NCBI GenBank assembly: GCA_021781655.1
Contig: JAJXWJ010000011.1
Coordinates: 1-64,000 of the forward strand
Source: Bacillota bacterium
GTDB lineage: Bacteria > Bacillota > Clostridia > Clostridiales > Clostridiaceae
Length of the DNA stretch: 64,000 nt
Direction of reading: 5' to 3'
How positions within the stretch are numbered: the stretch's first letter is position 1; every line of letters starts with the position of its first letter. The notes under the pieces were generated by a model, which saw only the letters and a list, made by a program, of their open reading frames with translations, had not been told where the DNA came from and searched no databases. Positions 44,028 through 53,334 of this stretch are shown here, piece by piece. The position numbers and the translations under genes are program-made.

Positions 44028-44947
44028 TTTATACCTCTCATTTTTTCCTTTGAAATAAAGTCATATATATACTCTACTGTTCCTACACCTCTTTTTACAC
44101 TTAAAACTACAGCTCTTTGGAAAACATTATTTATAACTATATTTTCATAAAGCTTTCTGTTATATATATCTTCAATGCCGAAGCCATGAATAGTTGTAAT
44201 CATGTTTATTCCACAACTTAAAGCAATCATGATGCTTTTAATATCTTCTATGCTTCCTATCTCATCACAAGCAATAACATCTGGAGCCATGCTTCTAATA
44301 GCCATCATAATGCCTTCACTTTTAGGGCAAGCATCCATTACATCAGTTCTTATACCTACATTTAGTTGTGGGATACCTTCATATGAGGAACAAATTTCGC
44401 TTCTTTCATCTATTACACATACTTTTTTACCGCTACTTTTCGTTCCATCAAGGCCATCAGAAATAGTTCTAACTATATCTCTTACCAAAGTGGTCTTGCC
44501 GCATTTTGGGGGAGAAATAATTATTGTATTAAGTATCTGTCCCTTAGAAATTATATAAGGAATTACTTTTGAAGAACAGCCAATAACTTCTCTACATATC
44601 CTTATATTTATTGAAGAAACATTTTTTATGGTTCTAATTTTATTTCCTTCTAAAACGCAATTCCCACAAATTCCAACCCTATGTCCACCTTTTAAAGTTA
44701 CATATCCCTGTTTTATTTCATCTTCTATTGAATAAATTGAATAATTACTTATTCTTTTCATTATGATAGACATATCTTCCCTTGAAACTAAATAGCTATT
44801 AACTATTTCTTTTTCTCCAACAAAAAGTATAAGTGGCTTATTTATTTTGATTCTAATTTCCTGCAACAATTGAATATTATTAACTTTGCCTACAATATCT
44901 TTTATTTCCAAAGGTAGTAAATCTAAAACTTCTTTATTGTTTACCAT
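44024..44947 (-). CDS. spoIIIAA: Stage III sporulation protein AA (secretion-type ATPase)
   Basis: A 307-aa cytoplasmic ATPase of the secretion superfamily. Visible are Walker A (SPPKCGKTTLVRDI), the acidic VCVIDERSEI strand, Walker B (DVIACDEIGSIEDI) and IHGFG near the C-terminus. It likely powers the SpoIIIA-SpoIIQ complex, and its ATPase activity is needed for sigma-G activity. GAGAGGAGG before the ATG marks the start of the operon. Confidence 0.94.
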   Translation of the reverse strand: MVNNKEVLDLLPLEIKDIVGKVNNIQLLQEIRIKINKPLILFVGEKEIVNSYLVSREDMSIIMKRISNYSIYSIEDEIKQGYVTLKGGHRVGICGNCVLEGNKIRTIKNVSSINIRICREVIGCSSKVIPYIISKGQILNTIIISPPKCGKTTLVRDIVRTISDGLDGTKSSGKKVCVIDERSEICSSYEGIPQLNVGIRTDVMDACPKSEGIMMAIRSMAPDVIACDEIGSIEDIKSIMIALSCGINMITTIHGFGIEDIYNRKLYENIVINNVFQRAVVLSVKRGVGTVEYIYDFISKEKMRGIK

Positions 44948-45012
44948 GTTTATCCTCCTCTCTTAATTCATTCATATTTATTTAGAGAGTAGATTATTAC
45001 AAAAAATAAAAA

Positions 45013-45040
45013 AACTACTAAATAATTAAATTTAGTAGTT
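45013..45040 (-). terminator. Terminator of efp
   Basis: A 10-bp stem (AACTACTAAA and complement, loop of 8 nt) is followed by TTTTTT on the minus strand, right after the efp stop. It separates efp from the spoIIIA operon. Confidence 0.85.
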
Positions 45041-45049
45041 TTTTTATAA

Positions 45050-45610
45050 CTATTTAACTCTTTCCATGTATTCGCCATTTCTAGTATCAATTCTTATTAC
45101 TTCACCTTCATTAACGAATAGAGGTACTTGAATTACTGCTCCAGTTTCTACTGTTGCAGGCTTTAATGTATTTGTAGCTGTATTACCCTTAAAACCTGGA
45201 TCTGTTGTAGTAATTTGAAGTTCAACAAAGTTTGGAGGTTCAACAGAGAACGCTTCTCCCTTGTAAAACTTAATAACTGCAAACATATTTTCCTTTAAAT
45301 ATTTAATTGCTTCTTCTACCTTATCTAATGAAAGAGGAATTTGTTCGTAAGTTTCCTGATCCATAAAGTAATAAAATGTTCCATCAGAATATAAGTATTG
45401 CATCTCTTTTCTTTCTATTGTAACATCTTGTAATTTAGCTGTAGGGTTGAAAGTTGTTTCTGTAACACCTCCAGAAATTACATTCCTTAATTTTGTTCTA
45501 ACAAAGGCTGCTCCTTTACCTGGCTTTACATGTAAAAATTCAATTACTGTAAAAACTTGTCCATCAAGTTCAAAGGTAGTACCTTTTCTTATTTCTCCTG
45601 CTGAAATCAT
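45050..45610 (-). CDS. efp: Elongation factor P
   Basis: A 186-aa translation factor. The modification loop Lys lies in [10 protein letters not shown], followed by [18 protein letters not shown], with the three beta-barrel domains and a C-terminal [16 protein letters not shown] rescues ribosomes stalled at polyproline stretches. The chain is of normal length. The position directly upstream of spoIIIAA and downstream of the aminopeptidase gene is conserved in Firmicutes. Confidence 0.97.
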   Translation of the reverse strand: MISAGEIRKGTTFELDGQVFTVIEFLHVKPGKGAAFVRTKLRNVISGGVTETTFNPTAKLQDVTIERKEMQYLYSDGTFYYFMDQETYEQIPLSLDKVEEAIKYLKENMFAVIKFYKGEAFSVEPPNFVELQITTTDPGFKGNTATNTLKPATVETGAVIQVPLFVNEGEVIRIDTRNGEYMERVK

Positions 45611-45672
45611 ATGGTTATCCCTCCAAAATATTAAAAAATTATATATTATTTATATTAAAATTAATACCAAAA

Positions 45673-46743
45673 TTAATTTATGCAAATTAGGTTCTTTGGT
45701 GATTTTGAAAGCACCTCTCTGCCATCCTTTGTAACTAAAATTAAATCTTCAATTCTAACTCCACCAAAATCTTCAATATAGATACCTGGCTCATCAGTTA
45801 CAATCATGCCTTCTTGCAAAACAGCACTTGTAGTTGGATTAAGTCTAGGAGCCTCATGTATTTCTCTTCCAACACCATGACCTAAACCATGACCAAAATA
45901 TTTACCATAACCTTTGGATTCAATAAAATCTCTAGCAATCTTGTCAATATCTCTAGCCAAAACACCAGCCTTTATTTCCTTTAATGCCATTTCTTGAGCT
46001 GTCAATACAGTTTCATAAACCTCTGTCATTTTTTCGTTTGCTTCTCCAATTACGACGGTTCTTGTCATATCTGAGCAGTAATCCTCGTATATACACCCAA
46101 AATCAAGAGTTAAAAAATCACCTTTTTCCAACTTCTTATCGGTAGCTGCACCATGAGGAAGAGATGATCTTTTCCCACTTGCAACAATAGTTGTAAAAGA
46201 TACATCCTTTGCTCCAAGTTTTTTCATAGTATATTCTAATTCAAGACCTATTTCTCTTTCTGTCATACCTTCTTTAATAAACTTCAGCATATGAAGAAAT
46301 GCATTATCTGCAATAGCAGCCGCTTTTCTTATCGATTCAATTTCAGCTGTATCTTTAATTATTCTTAAATTTTCAACCATTCCTTTAAGTGGTACAAGCT
46401 CTATATTTAACTTATTACTTAATTCATTATAAAGAGAAACCGTAACGACATCCTCTTCAAAACCAAGGCTACCTATACTTTTTCCTTTTAAAAAATCAGC
46501 TAAAAAATCAGGAAATTTACCTTTATATTCTACTATTTCATAATCTTCAACTTCTTTTTTTGCCTGTTCCGTATATCTTGAATCAGTTATAAAAAAAGCT
46601 TCTTTTAAAGTTATTAACGAAAAACTTTCATCATTTTTAAATCCGCTTAAATAATTTCTATTTGGATTTCCTATAATTAATGCTCCATCTAGATTTTTAT
46701 CTTTCATTTGTTCTCTTAATTTCTCAATTCTATTTTTATACAT
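45673..46743 (-). CDS. M24 family aminopeptidase (Xaa-Pro peptidase type)
   Basis: A 356-aa metallopeptidase. An N-terminal creatinase-like domain (RIEKLREQMKDKNLDGALI) is followed by a pita-bread catalytic domain. Metal ligands are visible in LTLDFGCIYEDYCSDMTRT, in the His of GHGLGHGVGREIHEAP and in TDEPGIYIEDFGGVRIED. It removes N-terminal residues preceding proline. The frame opens three codons earlier, but the ATG 8 nt after AAAGGA is preferred. It is the YqhT-type gene that usually neighbours efp. Confidence 0.93.
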   Translation of the reverse strand: MYKNRIEKLREQMKDKNLDGALIIGNPNRNYLSGFKNDESFSLITLKEAFFITDSRYTEQAKKEVEDYEIVEYKGKFPDFLADFLKGKSIGSLGFEEDVVTVSLYNELSNKLNIELVPLKGMVENLRIIKDTAEIESIRKAAAIADNAFLHMLKFIKEGMTEREIGLELEYTMKKLGAKDVSFTTIVASGKRSSLPHGAATDKKLEKGDFLTLDFGCIYEDYCSDMTRTVVIGEANEKMTEVYETVLTAQEMALKEIKAGVLARDIDKIARDFIESKGYGKYFGHGLGHGVGREIHEAPRLNPTTSAVLQEGMIVTDEPGIYIEDFGGVRIEDLILVTKDGREVLSKSPKNLICIN

Positions 46744-46855
46744 AATCATCATCCTTTATATTAATAAAACTCATTTTGATGAAAAAAAAAGCATAACATA
46801 TCAATATTTTATCAAATGAGCTCATTATTTGCAAACATATTTTTTGTGATGAATA

Positions 46856-47270
46856 TTAAATTTCAAATTGTATATCTATGTCTAATGAATACATATCATC
46901 TTTTTGCTCATTTTCAATGTCGATTCTAGTTATTTTATATATACCCTCTTCATTTTTAGTATTATCAAAAAATTTTTTAATATTATCGTAATTTGATTTT
47001 ATCGTAATATTAGCATCTATTTTACTGCTATTTTTATCGGCAATATTTATTTCCTTTATTTCTCCATTATAATTGCTTACAAATTGAATAAGTTCACTTA
47101 TTGGCGTTTTTTTTTTCAATTTTTTTTGCTTTTCTGCTGTTAATATTTTTAACTTTATTATTATTGCCTATTGAGTTAACTTCTTTATTTGCATTATATT
47201 CCAATACAATAATTGCAAGATTAAATATTAAAGTTGCAACCGCAATAATAATATATACTTTTAATCTCAT
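46856..47270 (-). pseudogene. PilO-like pilus gene split by a +1 frameshift at an A10 run
   Basis: Two overlapping frames together make a PilO-like protein. The first runs from ATG 47270, coupled to the previous gene as TAATG, encodes a basic start, one transmembrane helix (about 7-27) and a linker, and stops at 47094 after 58 codons. The second covers the C-terminal ferredoxin-like part (ISELIQFVSNYNGEIKEINI ... YSLDIDIQFEI), ending at 46856. The frames meet at a run of ten A residues (47107-47116); nine A's would join them into one ~137-aa protein. It could be an inactivating mutation, a phase-variable switch, transcriptional slippage, or a sequencing error. PilO pairs with PilN to link the pilus motor to the envelope. 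Confidence 0.65.
47107..47116 (-). repeat. Homopolymer A10 tract at the PilO-like frame break
   Basis: Ten consecutive A residues on the coding (minus) strand, flanked by ATTG and CGCC. A change of one base moves the downstream frame. Such tracts slip readily during replication and transcription. Confidence 0.8.
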
Positions 47271-47731
47271 TAATTTTTCACTCCCATTATTATTTGAAAC
47301 TTTAACTTTCCTTCTCCAGTATTTATTGGAGATGATAATTTTTGAATCTTTATATTATCATTTTTCTCAATTTCCTTTACATCATCATTAAAATTTTCAA
47401 TATTATTTACAGAAATCGTTGCTTCAACTAAGTTATCCTGTATTTTTACACTATTCCAATCATCGCTATTACTAAATATATTTTTAAATTTATCTAAGCA
47501 ATCTAAAGAAGATAAATCTTTCTTTTCTGTACTTTTCTTATTATTATCATTAAAACTGCTAATACTAGTATTTAAGGTTTTCCCCTTACTTAAGGTATTT
47601 AACCCAGAAATTAAATTAAGCAAATTATAACTTCCAATAAAAATTGATATTACTATTAATATTATTATCTTCTTTATTTTTTTCTTACTTTTCTTTTCCT
47701 TATACCATAGCGGTAAAAAATTAAACTGCAT
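47270..47731 (-). CDS. PilN-like type IV pilus assembly protein
   Basis: A 153-aa bitopic protein with a short cytoplasmic, Lys-rich N-terminus (LPLWYKEKKSKKKIKK), one transmembrane helix (about 24-44) and a C-terminal domain with the PilN pattern (VEATISVNNIENFNDDVKEIEKNDNI). It would bind a PilM-like protein in the cytoplasm and PilO outside. AGGAGA lies 6 nt before the ATG used; the frame opens seven codons earlier at a TTG. Its stop overlaps the next start as TAATG. Confidence 0.7.
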   Translation of the reverse strand: MQFNFLPLWYKEKKSKKKIKKIIILIVISIFIGSYNLLNLISGLNTLSKGKTLNTSISSFNDNNKKSTEKKDLSSLDCLDKFKNIFSNSDDWNSVKIQDNLVEATISVNNIENFNDDVKEIEKNDNIKIQKLSSPINTGEGKLKFQIIMGVKN

Positions 47732-47756
47732 AAATTCTCCTCTTCTTATCAATTCT

Positions 47757-48455
47757 TTATTTTAACCAATTTATAATCTTACTTTCAGCTACATCTTCAA
47801 TTATTTGCAAATCACATTGTAAATTGATGCTATCGATTTGCTCCTTTTGTAAGCCCATAAAAAATACTTTATTTAAATTTTCAATTCTATTCATATTAAT
47901 AAACTTATTAATTTCTTTATCTATAGAAATATTTTTTGTGGTAACACTATTTTTTGAAATACTTCCCTTTTCGCTATAAATAAAATAAAAATTTTCATTA
48001 TATTTAGCACATATAACTACATTTTCCAATGTAATTTGTCTTACTATATCGTTAAAAATAAATTGGACTAAATATATAGCTTCCACAAATTCATTATTAT
48101 TTAAAATACTTCTTTGAAAAATTTCCTCTTTTATAAAATACACTTTAACTTTTATCTTTTCCTCATCCTTTTCTAAAACTTCAAAAGAAAAGATTATATC
48201 TTTCTTAATGCTAAAATAATTTTTAAGTTCATCTCTTATAATTACATCAAGTTTATCAATTTTAATCTTAGGAAAAATAAAAATTTTTATATATATTTGT
48301 TCTCCACATATTAATATTTTAATATGTTTTAATCTATTTAATTTTTGTTTACTTAGAAGATCTAATTTTTTTTCAGTCACACTATTATTATTGATTTCAA
48401 ATACCTTTAGCTTATCTTTGCTGCAAAATTCAATAATCCTATTAGAAAAAAGCAT
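47757..48455 (-). CDS. PilM-like type IV pilus assembly protein
   Basis: A 232-aa soluble protein, short for PilM, placed where pilM normally precedes pilN and pilO. Segments resembling PilM/FtsA-like proteins are VIIRDELKNYFSIKKDIIFSFEVL and VFFMGLQKEQIDSINLQCDL, but the ATP-binding motifs of the actin fold are not obvious. It probably forms the cytoplasmic part of the alignment complex. AAAGGTG precedes the ATG. The call rests mainly on order and weak similarity. Confidence 0.6.
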   Translation of the reverse strand: MLFSNRIIEFCSKDKLKVFEINNNSVTEKKLDLLSKQKLNRLKHIKILICGEQIYIKIFIFPKIKIDKLDVIIRDELKNYFSIKKDIIFSFEVLEKDEEKIKVKVYFIKEEIFQRSILNNNEFVEAIYLVQFIFNDIVRQITLENVVICAKYNENFYFIYSEKGSISKNSVTTKNISIDKEINKFINMNRIENLNKVFFMGLQKEQIDSINLQCDLQIIEDVAESKIINWLK

Positions 48456-48457
48456 AA

Positions 48458-48910
48458 CTAATCACCTTTGCTATAATATGAATATAGAAATATATAATTT
48501 AACTTCTTGCCTGTAAAATTGTAATCATAATATTCACTTTTAATAATTTTATCTGAACATCTTTCTTTCACAATAAACTTATCTACTGAGTTGCAATAAA
48601 AAATACAATAGTCAGAAACACCTATTTTATTACCATCCAAATTATGAGAAAATAATCTTTGAACTTCTAATTTATCAAAGCTAGTTAAATTTTTATTAAC
48701 GAATGCATTCATCTCACTAAATAAAAATTGGGTTGTTTCTGAGTTATAACTACAATTCAATTCACTTTCTTTATATTTTAATATGTTTATCCTTCTCTTT
48801 TCTTCCAATATAAATCCATTACAAGCTATCGATAATATTATCAAACCAAGTATTAAGGTATATATTAATACATATCCTTTTTTCAATAAAAATTTTTTAC
48901 TGCAATACAT
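48458..48910 (-). CDS. Pilus-operon protein with a prepilin-like N-terminus (PilX/GspK-like)
   Basis: A 150-aa protein with KKGYVLIYTLILGLIILSIA at its start, a hydrophobic helix like that of prepilins but with GYVLIY in place of GFTLIE and no Glu at position +5. The rest is polar with several Cys. That pattern recalls PilX/GspK-type minor pilins. Start is ambiguous: the ATG at 48910 has AGGAGG about 13 nt upstream, whereas a TTG at 48886 (MKKGYVL) is more typical. It overlaps the upstream gene by up to 28 nt. Confidence 0.6.
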   Translation of the reverse strand: MYCSKKFLLKKGYVLIYTLILGLIILSIACNGFILEEKRRINILKYKESELNCSYNSETTQFLFSEMNAFVNKNLTSFDKLEVQRLFSHNLDGNKIGVSDYCIFYCNSVDKFIVKERCSDKIIKSEYYDYNFTGKKLNYIFLYSYYSKGD

Positions 48911-49335
48911 CTGTCTATTTTTTGACCTCCTATAGAAGTTATGGAAATATATAAAACATAATTTTTCTTTACTACAGTCATATCCGATATATTAGAGCAA
49001 ACTATATTTGTATCTTTGCTAAAATTGCTACCACAATCATAATAATCTACTAAAATCTTTTTACTATTACTATTGAACCGTATTGTCTTTTTACTGTTAT
49101 CTTTACAAGTCAAAAAAATAAAATTATCTTTTATTTCTACTTCCTTAAAGTCATTTAATATTAGCTTTTCAATTATAATTGCTCCTTCTGTTAAATAACC
49201 TTCTTCTCTACTTTTTACATTGTTTATTACATTCATATTACAATACTTTATTAAAACTATGCACTGGAACGAAAGAATGGAAGCAGCTATAGCCATTGCA
49301 ACAATACATTCGATTAATGTAAAACCTTTTTTCAT
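48883..49335 (-). CDS. Minor prepilin (type IV pilin-like)
   Basis: A 150-aa protein with the canonical cleavage motif MKKGFTLIECIVAMAIA: the peptidase cuts after the Gly, Phe is methylated, and Glu +5 is present. A hydrophobic helix of about 20 residues follows, then a polar C-terminal domain. AAGGAT precedes the ATG. It is one of four or five pilin-like genes between pilC and pilM, probably a minor pilin priming assembly. Confidence 0.78.
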   Translation of the reverse strand: MKKGFTLIECIVAMAIAASILSFQCIVLIKYCNMNVINNVKSREEGYLTEGAIIIEKLILNDFKEVEIKDNFIFLTCKDNSKKTIRFNSNSKKILVDYYDCGSNFSKDTNIVCSNISDMTVVKKNYVLYISITSIGGQKIDRCIAVKNFY

Positions 49336-49337
49336 AG

Positions 49338-49772
49338 CTATCCTTTATAAAAATCAAAATTATATATTATTTTTTTGTCCAAAAAGCTGAAACTTACTTT
49401 AACAAAAATATGTTGCAATACGTCATCTATAGCATTTATTTCAGCATATGCATCCTCTTGATTTACAAAATCAGTAAATAAGTTGATAACATTTTCATTT
49501 TTAAAATCATTTTCATTGATTGTACTAAGATTTATATATTTCTTATTTGATTTAATAAGCTTTACTATATCTTCACGGGATGCATTAACTAATAAATCAT
49601 TTTTTATTTCCGTGCAATAATAAGTATATTTCGTTAAAATGTTGTTATAATTTTCAACCTTTTTTGTACATAATTTTATTGTAAATGCCGAAATAAAAAT
49701 TATAGAAAAAACTGCTATGCTACACATTACTTCAACTAATGTAAAGCCTGATTTTTTATTTAATATTAACAT
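49338..49772 (-). CDS. Minor prepilin (type IV pilin-like)
   Basis: About 144 aa starting MLILNKKSGFTLVEVMCSIA, with the prepilin signature (Gly-Phe-Thr-Leu-Val-Glu) followed by a hydrophobic helix and a polar domain. The frame opens six codons earlier at a TTG, but the Met used gives a normal-length leader. It overlaps the upstream pilin gene by 17 nt. A role in pilus initiation is likely; the specific subunit cannot be named. Confidence 0.75.
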   Translation of the reverse strand: MLILNKKSGFTLVEVMCSIAVFSIIFISAFTIKLCTKKVENYNNILTKYTYYCTEIKNDLLVNASREDIVKLIKSNKKYINLSTINENDFKNENVINLFTDFVNQEDAYAEINAIDDVLQHIFVKVSFSFLDKKIIYNFDFYKG

Positions 49773-50214
49773 AGTTTGTTCCAACTCCAATTGTTATTGT
49801 TTGAGGCTTACCTTCTCTATCTATATATTGTAAGCTACAAGATGTTGTAATTGCTCCAGCTTCGTCAATATATATAAGTCCATCAGTTGTATTTACTGTA
49901 TTTTTACTCGCCTTAAACCCATAAGGTAATGTTAATTTGCTTATTAATTGACCTTTTTCATACAATCCGATTTCATTATCTGATACCGAAAATAAAATTT
50001 GACTTGAACTTTCATTGCTCTTACTTTCAAGTCTAGCGAAATTTGTAAAACTTAAAAATTCATCATTAAAATTATTAACATCTATTTCATTTAAAAAGTT
50101 ATTATAATTTTTTATTTCATATAATGCTATTGAAGAAACTGTAATTATAATAGTAAGTACAACTAATAACTCAATAATTGTAAAGCCTTTTTTATTAATT
50201 ATTAAACCTCTCAA
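49756..50214 (-). CDS. Minor prepilin (GspH/FimT-like)
   Basis: About 152 aa with INKKGFTIIELLVVLTIIITVSSIA and a C-terminal domain with a Cys (TTSCSLQYIDREGKPQTITIGVG), typical of GspH/FimT minor pilins. The open frame begins 13 codons upstream inside the preceding gene; a TTG two nt after that gene's stop (MRGLIINKKG...) gives a normal leader and is preferred, although its ribosome binding site is weak. Confidence 0.72.
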   Translation of the reverse strand: MRGLIINKKGFTIIELLVVLTIIITVSSIALYEIKNYNNFLNEIDVNNFNDEFLSFTNFARLESKSNESSSQILFSVSDNEIGLYEKGQLISKLTLPYGFKASKNTVNTTDGLIYIDEAGAITTSCSLQYIDREGKPQTITIGVGTNYVNIK

Positions 50215-50215
50215 G

Positions 50216-50587
50216 CTAAATACCAATTTCCGAATAACAACTGGCGACACCATTTATGCTTATAGCATAATTATTACTATTATCGCTAATATTTATAACT
50301 ATGTTTTTCCCATCTAAAGAAGGTGAATTTGCATTTATACTAATTTTATTCATACTTATGTCTTCTTCAATAGCTTTTTGTACATCACTCTTAACAAAGC
50401 CGTTATCTTCAAAATATGATCTCATTGAAGCTGTAAAAACCATTCTTTCAATTTGCTCTTTTTTTGCACTATTTGCTCTAGTAATATAACTCAAGTAATT
50501 GGGAAGCAACATAGAGCCCAAAATAGTTATAATTGCAAATACTACAATCAATTCTATCAAAGTAAAACCTTCCTTTTTTATTGTCAC
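50216..50587 (-). CDS. Major-type prepilin (PilA/ComGC-like)
   Basis: A 123-aa protein with MTIKKEGFTLIELIVVFAIITILGSMLLPNYLSYI, a textbook class-A prepilin start with Glu +5 and Pro +22. It has the smallest soluble domain of the set. The GTG start follows GGAGGC. The compact size and position next to pilC suggest the main fibre subunit or a ComGC-like pseudopilin. Confidence 0.8.
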   Translation of the reverse strand: MTIKKEGFTLIELIVVFAIITILGSMLLPNYLSYITRANSAKKEQIERMVFTASMRSYFEDNGFVKSDVQKAIEEDISMNKISINANSPSLDGKNIVINISDNSNNYAISINGVASCYSEIGI

Positions 50588-51784
50588 TTATATAGCCTCC
50601 ATCATTTTGAGCATAGGAATTAATATTGAAATAATAATCCCACCTACTAACAGAGATAAAACCATTATCATTACTGGTTCAATAAAACTTATAGCTCTAT
50701 TTATACTATCATCTATCTCATCATCATATAAATCAGCCGCCATAATTAACATTTCATCCAAGTTTCCGCCATTTTCTCCAAGTGAAATCATTGATATTAT
50801 AAAACTAGGGAATATATTCAATTTATTTAAGGTTACTGCAACACTATTGCCTTTATTTATATAATTTAATACACTTAATATTTCCTTTTCAAAATATGAA
50901 TTATTAGTAACCTTGCTACATAGTTCTAAAGAGCGTACCAAATCCATTCCACTTCTTTGAGATATACTTAAACATCTTGCAAACCTAGCACCTAACATTT
51001 TTATTTTAAACTTTCCTATAACAGGAAGCTTTAATATTTTTTTATCAAATTTTTCTTTTATAATACCGCTTTTAATAAAAAATATAATTATTAAAGGCAC
51101 AATCATAATAAAAGAAATAAAAATAGAAAAATTGTTTTTTAAACAACTACTAAAATTTATCATAAGTTTAGAGTAAGCCGGCATCGATGTTCCTAAACTA
51201 TTAAAAGTATCGCTAAAAGAGGGTACTATATTAAGCTCAATATAAAACAAAACAGATATTGTAGTTATTAAAATAAGAGCCGGATAAATCATGGCACATA
51301 TTATTTTTCTTTTTGCTTTATATTCCTTTATAAAATAAGTTGAAAGGCTTTCCAAAACATTATCTAAATTTCCTGTTTCCTCTGCAATATTTATCATTTC
51401 AGCATAAAACTTAGGAAAAGTACCTTCATACAAACAAATGCTTTTATATAAACTATTACCCTTCTCTACCTCTTCTTGGATTTCTTTGATAGCTGACTTG
51501 AAGTTTTTTTTATAAGTTTGCTCGTAAACTATTTTTAATGCTTCAGAAATATTAAATCCTGCTAAAATTAGAGAAGCCAATTGTTTTGAAAATATAGAAA
51601 TATCTTTATCATTTGCAATAGGCAAAAGTTTTTCAAGATTTATAGCTTTTATTTTTTTTCTATAAATTACAAAGCAATCTTTTTTTCTAAAAAATCTTAC
51701 AAGCTGATCTTCATTTTCAAAATACGCTTTACCTTTAGTTTCTTTACCTCGTTTATCTACAGTTTTATAACTATAATAACTCAT
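50588..51784 (-). CDS. pilC: Type IV pilus inner-membrane platform protein PilC (GspF)
   Basis: A 398-aa protein with an N-terminal linker (YKTVDKRGKETKGKAYF) and two GspF domains (about 55-175 and 255-375), each with the GspF pattern (FSKQLASLILAGFNISEAL; FARCLSISQRSGMDLVRSLE), and three transmembrane helices. It anchors the PilB motor. The open frame starts 15 codons earlier inside pilB, but the Met used matches the family and makes an overlap of only 14 nt with pilB, so the two are coupled. Confidence 0.9.
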   Translation of the reverse strand: MSYYSYKTVDKRGKETKGKAYFENEDQLVRFFRKKDCFVIYRKKIKAINLEKLLPIANDKDISIFSKQLASLILAGFNISEALKIVYEQTYKKNFKSAIKEIQEEVEKGNSLYKSICLYEGTFPKFYAEMINIAEETGNLDNVLESLSTYFIKEYKAKRKIICAMIYPALILITTISVLFYIELNIVPSFSDTFNSLGTSMPAYSKLMINFSSCLKNNFSIFISFIMIVPLIIIFFIKSGIIKEKFDKKILKLPVIGKFKIKMLGARFARCLSISQRSGMDLVRSLELCSKVTNNSYFEKEILSVLNYINKGNSVAVTLNKLNIFPSFIISMISLGENGGNLDEMLIMAADLYDDEIDDSINRAISFIEPVMIMVLSLLVGGIIISILIPMLKMMEAI

Positions 51785-53276
51785 CACATACTTCTTCACT
51801 AGAATACACTGTTTTGACATACTCATCAAAAGTTGTTATTCCTTTTTTAACTAAATCTAACGTGCTCATTTTTAAAGTTTTCATATTTTTAACCGCTGCA
51901 TGTTTTCTAATTTCCTCTAACCCTTTTCCTTCATAGATAAACTTCTTAACAATTTCATCAACCTTCATTATTTCAAATACTGCCGTTCTACCTAAATAAC
52001 CAGTTCCATTACACTTAGGACAACTCATTCCTTTATAAATATAGTACTCACTATCTATATTTAATATTTTCCTCTCAATTTCCGAAGGTTTATAGCTTAC
52101 TTTACAATATGGACAAATTACTCTTACAAGCCTTTGTGCTATAGCGGCTACCAGTGCCTGAGATACTAAGTACGGTTTAACTCCCATGTCAACTAGTCTT
52201 AATATGGAGCTTACAGCATCATTTGTATGCAGTGTTGAAATCACTAAATGTCCAGTTATAGCAGCTCTTATTGCAACTTTTGCTGTTTCTTCATCCCTAA
52301 TCTCTCCAACAAAAATAATGTCTGGATCTTGCCGCAAAAGACTTCTAAGTCCCGAAGCAAAAGTTAATCCAACCTTATTGTTAACATTTATTTGATTTAC
52401 ATTTCCAATAGTAAATTCTACTGGATCTTCGATAGTAAAAATGTTTTTTTCTTTATTGTTAAGTTCATTAAGCATAGAATACATTGTAGTTGATTTTCCG
52501 CTTCCAGTAGGTCCTGTTACAAGAATTATTCCATACGGATATTTTAATATTTCTCTAAAAATTTCAGCCTCTTTTCCACCTAACTTATCTATAGATATAT
52601 TGCTAAGGGACTTATAAAGAATTCTTATTACGATTTTTTCTCCATATATAGTTGGTATAGAAGAAACTCTAAAATCATAGTTTTCACCATCCTTTTCGTA
52701 ACTAATTTTACCGTCTTGTGGAAGCTTTTTTATTATAATGTTCATTTTAGCCATAATTTTAATCCTGATTACAATGGTGTTATATGCATTTATAGGTAAT
52801 TTCATTAGTTCCTTTAATAACCCATCTTTTCTTATTCTTATTTTAATGAAGCTTTTAAAGGGCTCTATATGTATATCACTAGCTTTTTGATTTAAGGCTT
52901 GAAGTAAAATAGAATCTACAAGCCTCACAGAAGGTGCATTACTTAATTGTTTTGACTCATTAAGGCTAATATCTTCTTTAACCGCTACTAATTCCTTTTT
53001 CATGTCTTCAACAGCATTATTTCCATCACTTATTTCATAGTAAAGTTTAATGTATTCGAGTATTTGCATTTTATTTCCTTTAAAAGGCTCGATTTCTTTT
53101 TTTGAAACAAAGCTCAAATCGTTGATAACATCAAAGTTTTCTGTATTTTCCATTACGACTTTTATTTTGTTTTCATCTTCTTCAAAGGGAAATACACAAT
53201 GCTTGTATGCCATTTCCTTATTTATTTTTTTAATAGTTGAATTAGATATTTTATAATTATCTAAATCTATGAGCAT
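51771..53276 (-). CDS. pilB: Type IV pilus extension ATPase PilB (GspE)
   Basis: A 501-aa hexameric ATPase. The N-terminal MshEN-like domain (1-120) is a possible c-di-GMP binding region. The catalytic domain has Walker A (GPTGSGKSTTMYSML), the Asp box, Walker B (ILRQDPDIIFVGEIRDEET) and the His box (STLHTND). A four-Cys zinc motif (CPYC, CPKCNGTG) lies near 400-430. It powers pilus extension from the cytoplasm. No pilT-type retraction ATPase is in the operon. It is the first gene of the pilus operon, with GGAGGTG upstream. Confidence 0.93.
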   Translation of the reverse strand: MLIDLDNYKISNSTIKKINKEMAYKHCVFPFEEDENKIKVVMENTENFDVINDLSFVSKKEIEPFKGNKMQILEYIKLYYEISDGNNAVEDMKKELVAVKEDISLNESKQLSNAPSVRLVDSILLQALNQKASDIHIEPFKSFIKIRIRKDGLLKELMKLPINAYNTIVIRIKIMAKMNIIIKKLPQDGKISYEKDGENYDFRVSSIPTIYGEKIVIRILYKSLSNISIDKLGGKEAEIFREILKYPYGIILVTGPTGSGKSTTMYSMLNELNNKEKNIFTIEDPVEFTIGNVNQINVNNKVGLTFASGLRSLLRQDPDIIFVGEIRDEETAKVAIRAAITGHLVISTLHTNDAVSSILRLVDMGVKPYLVSQALVAAIAQRLVRVICPYCKVSYKPSEIERKILNIDSEYYIYKGMSCPKCNGTGYLGRTAVFEIMKVDEIVKKFIYEGKGLEEIRKHAAVKNMKTLKMSTLDLVKKGITTFDEYVKTVYSSEEVCDELL

Positions 53277-53334
53277 TTTTAATAATTCACCTCCAATATT
53301 ATCACTTATTTGTATTATTTACCATAAGAAAAAT

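Noticed and set aside
44948-44990. Sigma-E promoter for the spoIIIA operon
   Set aside because: Only a poor match to the -10 consensus was found; sigma-E control is known for the operon but cannot be shown from this sequence.
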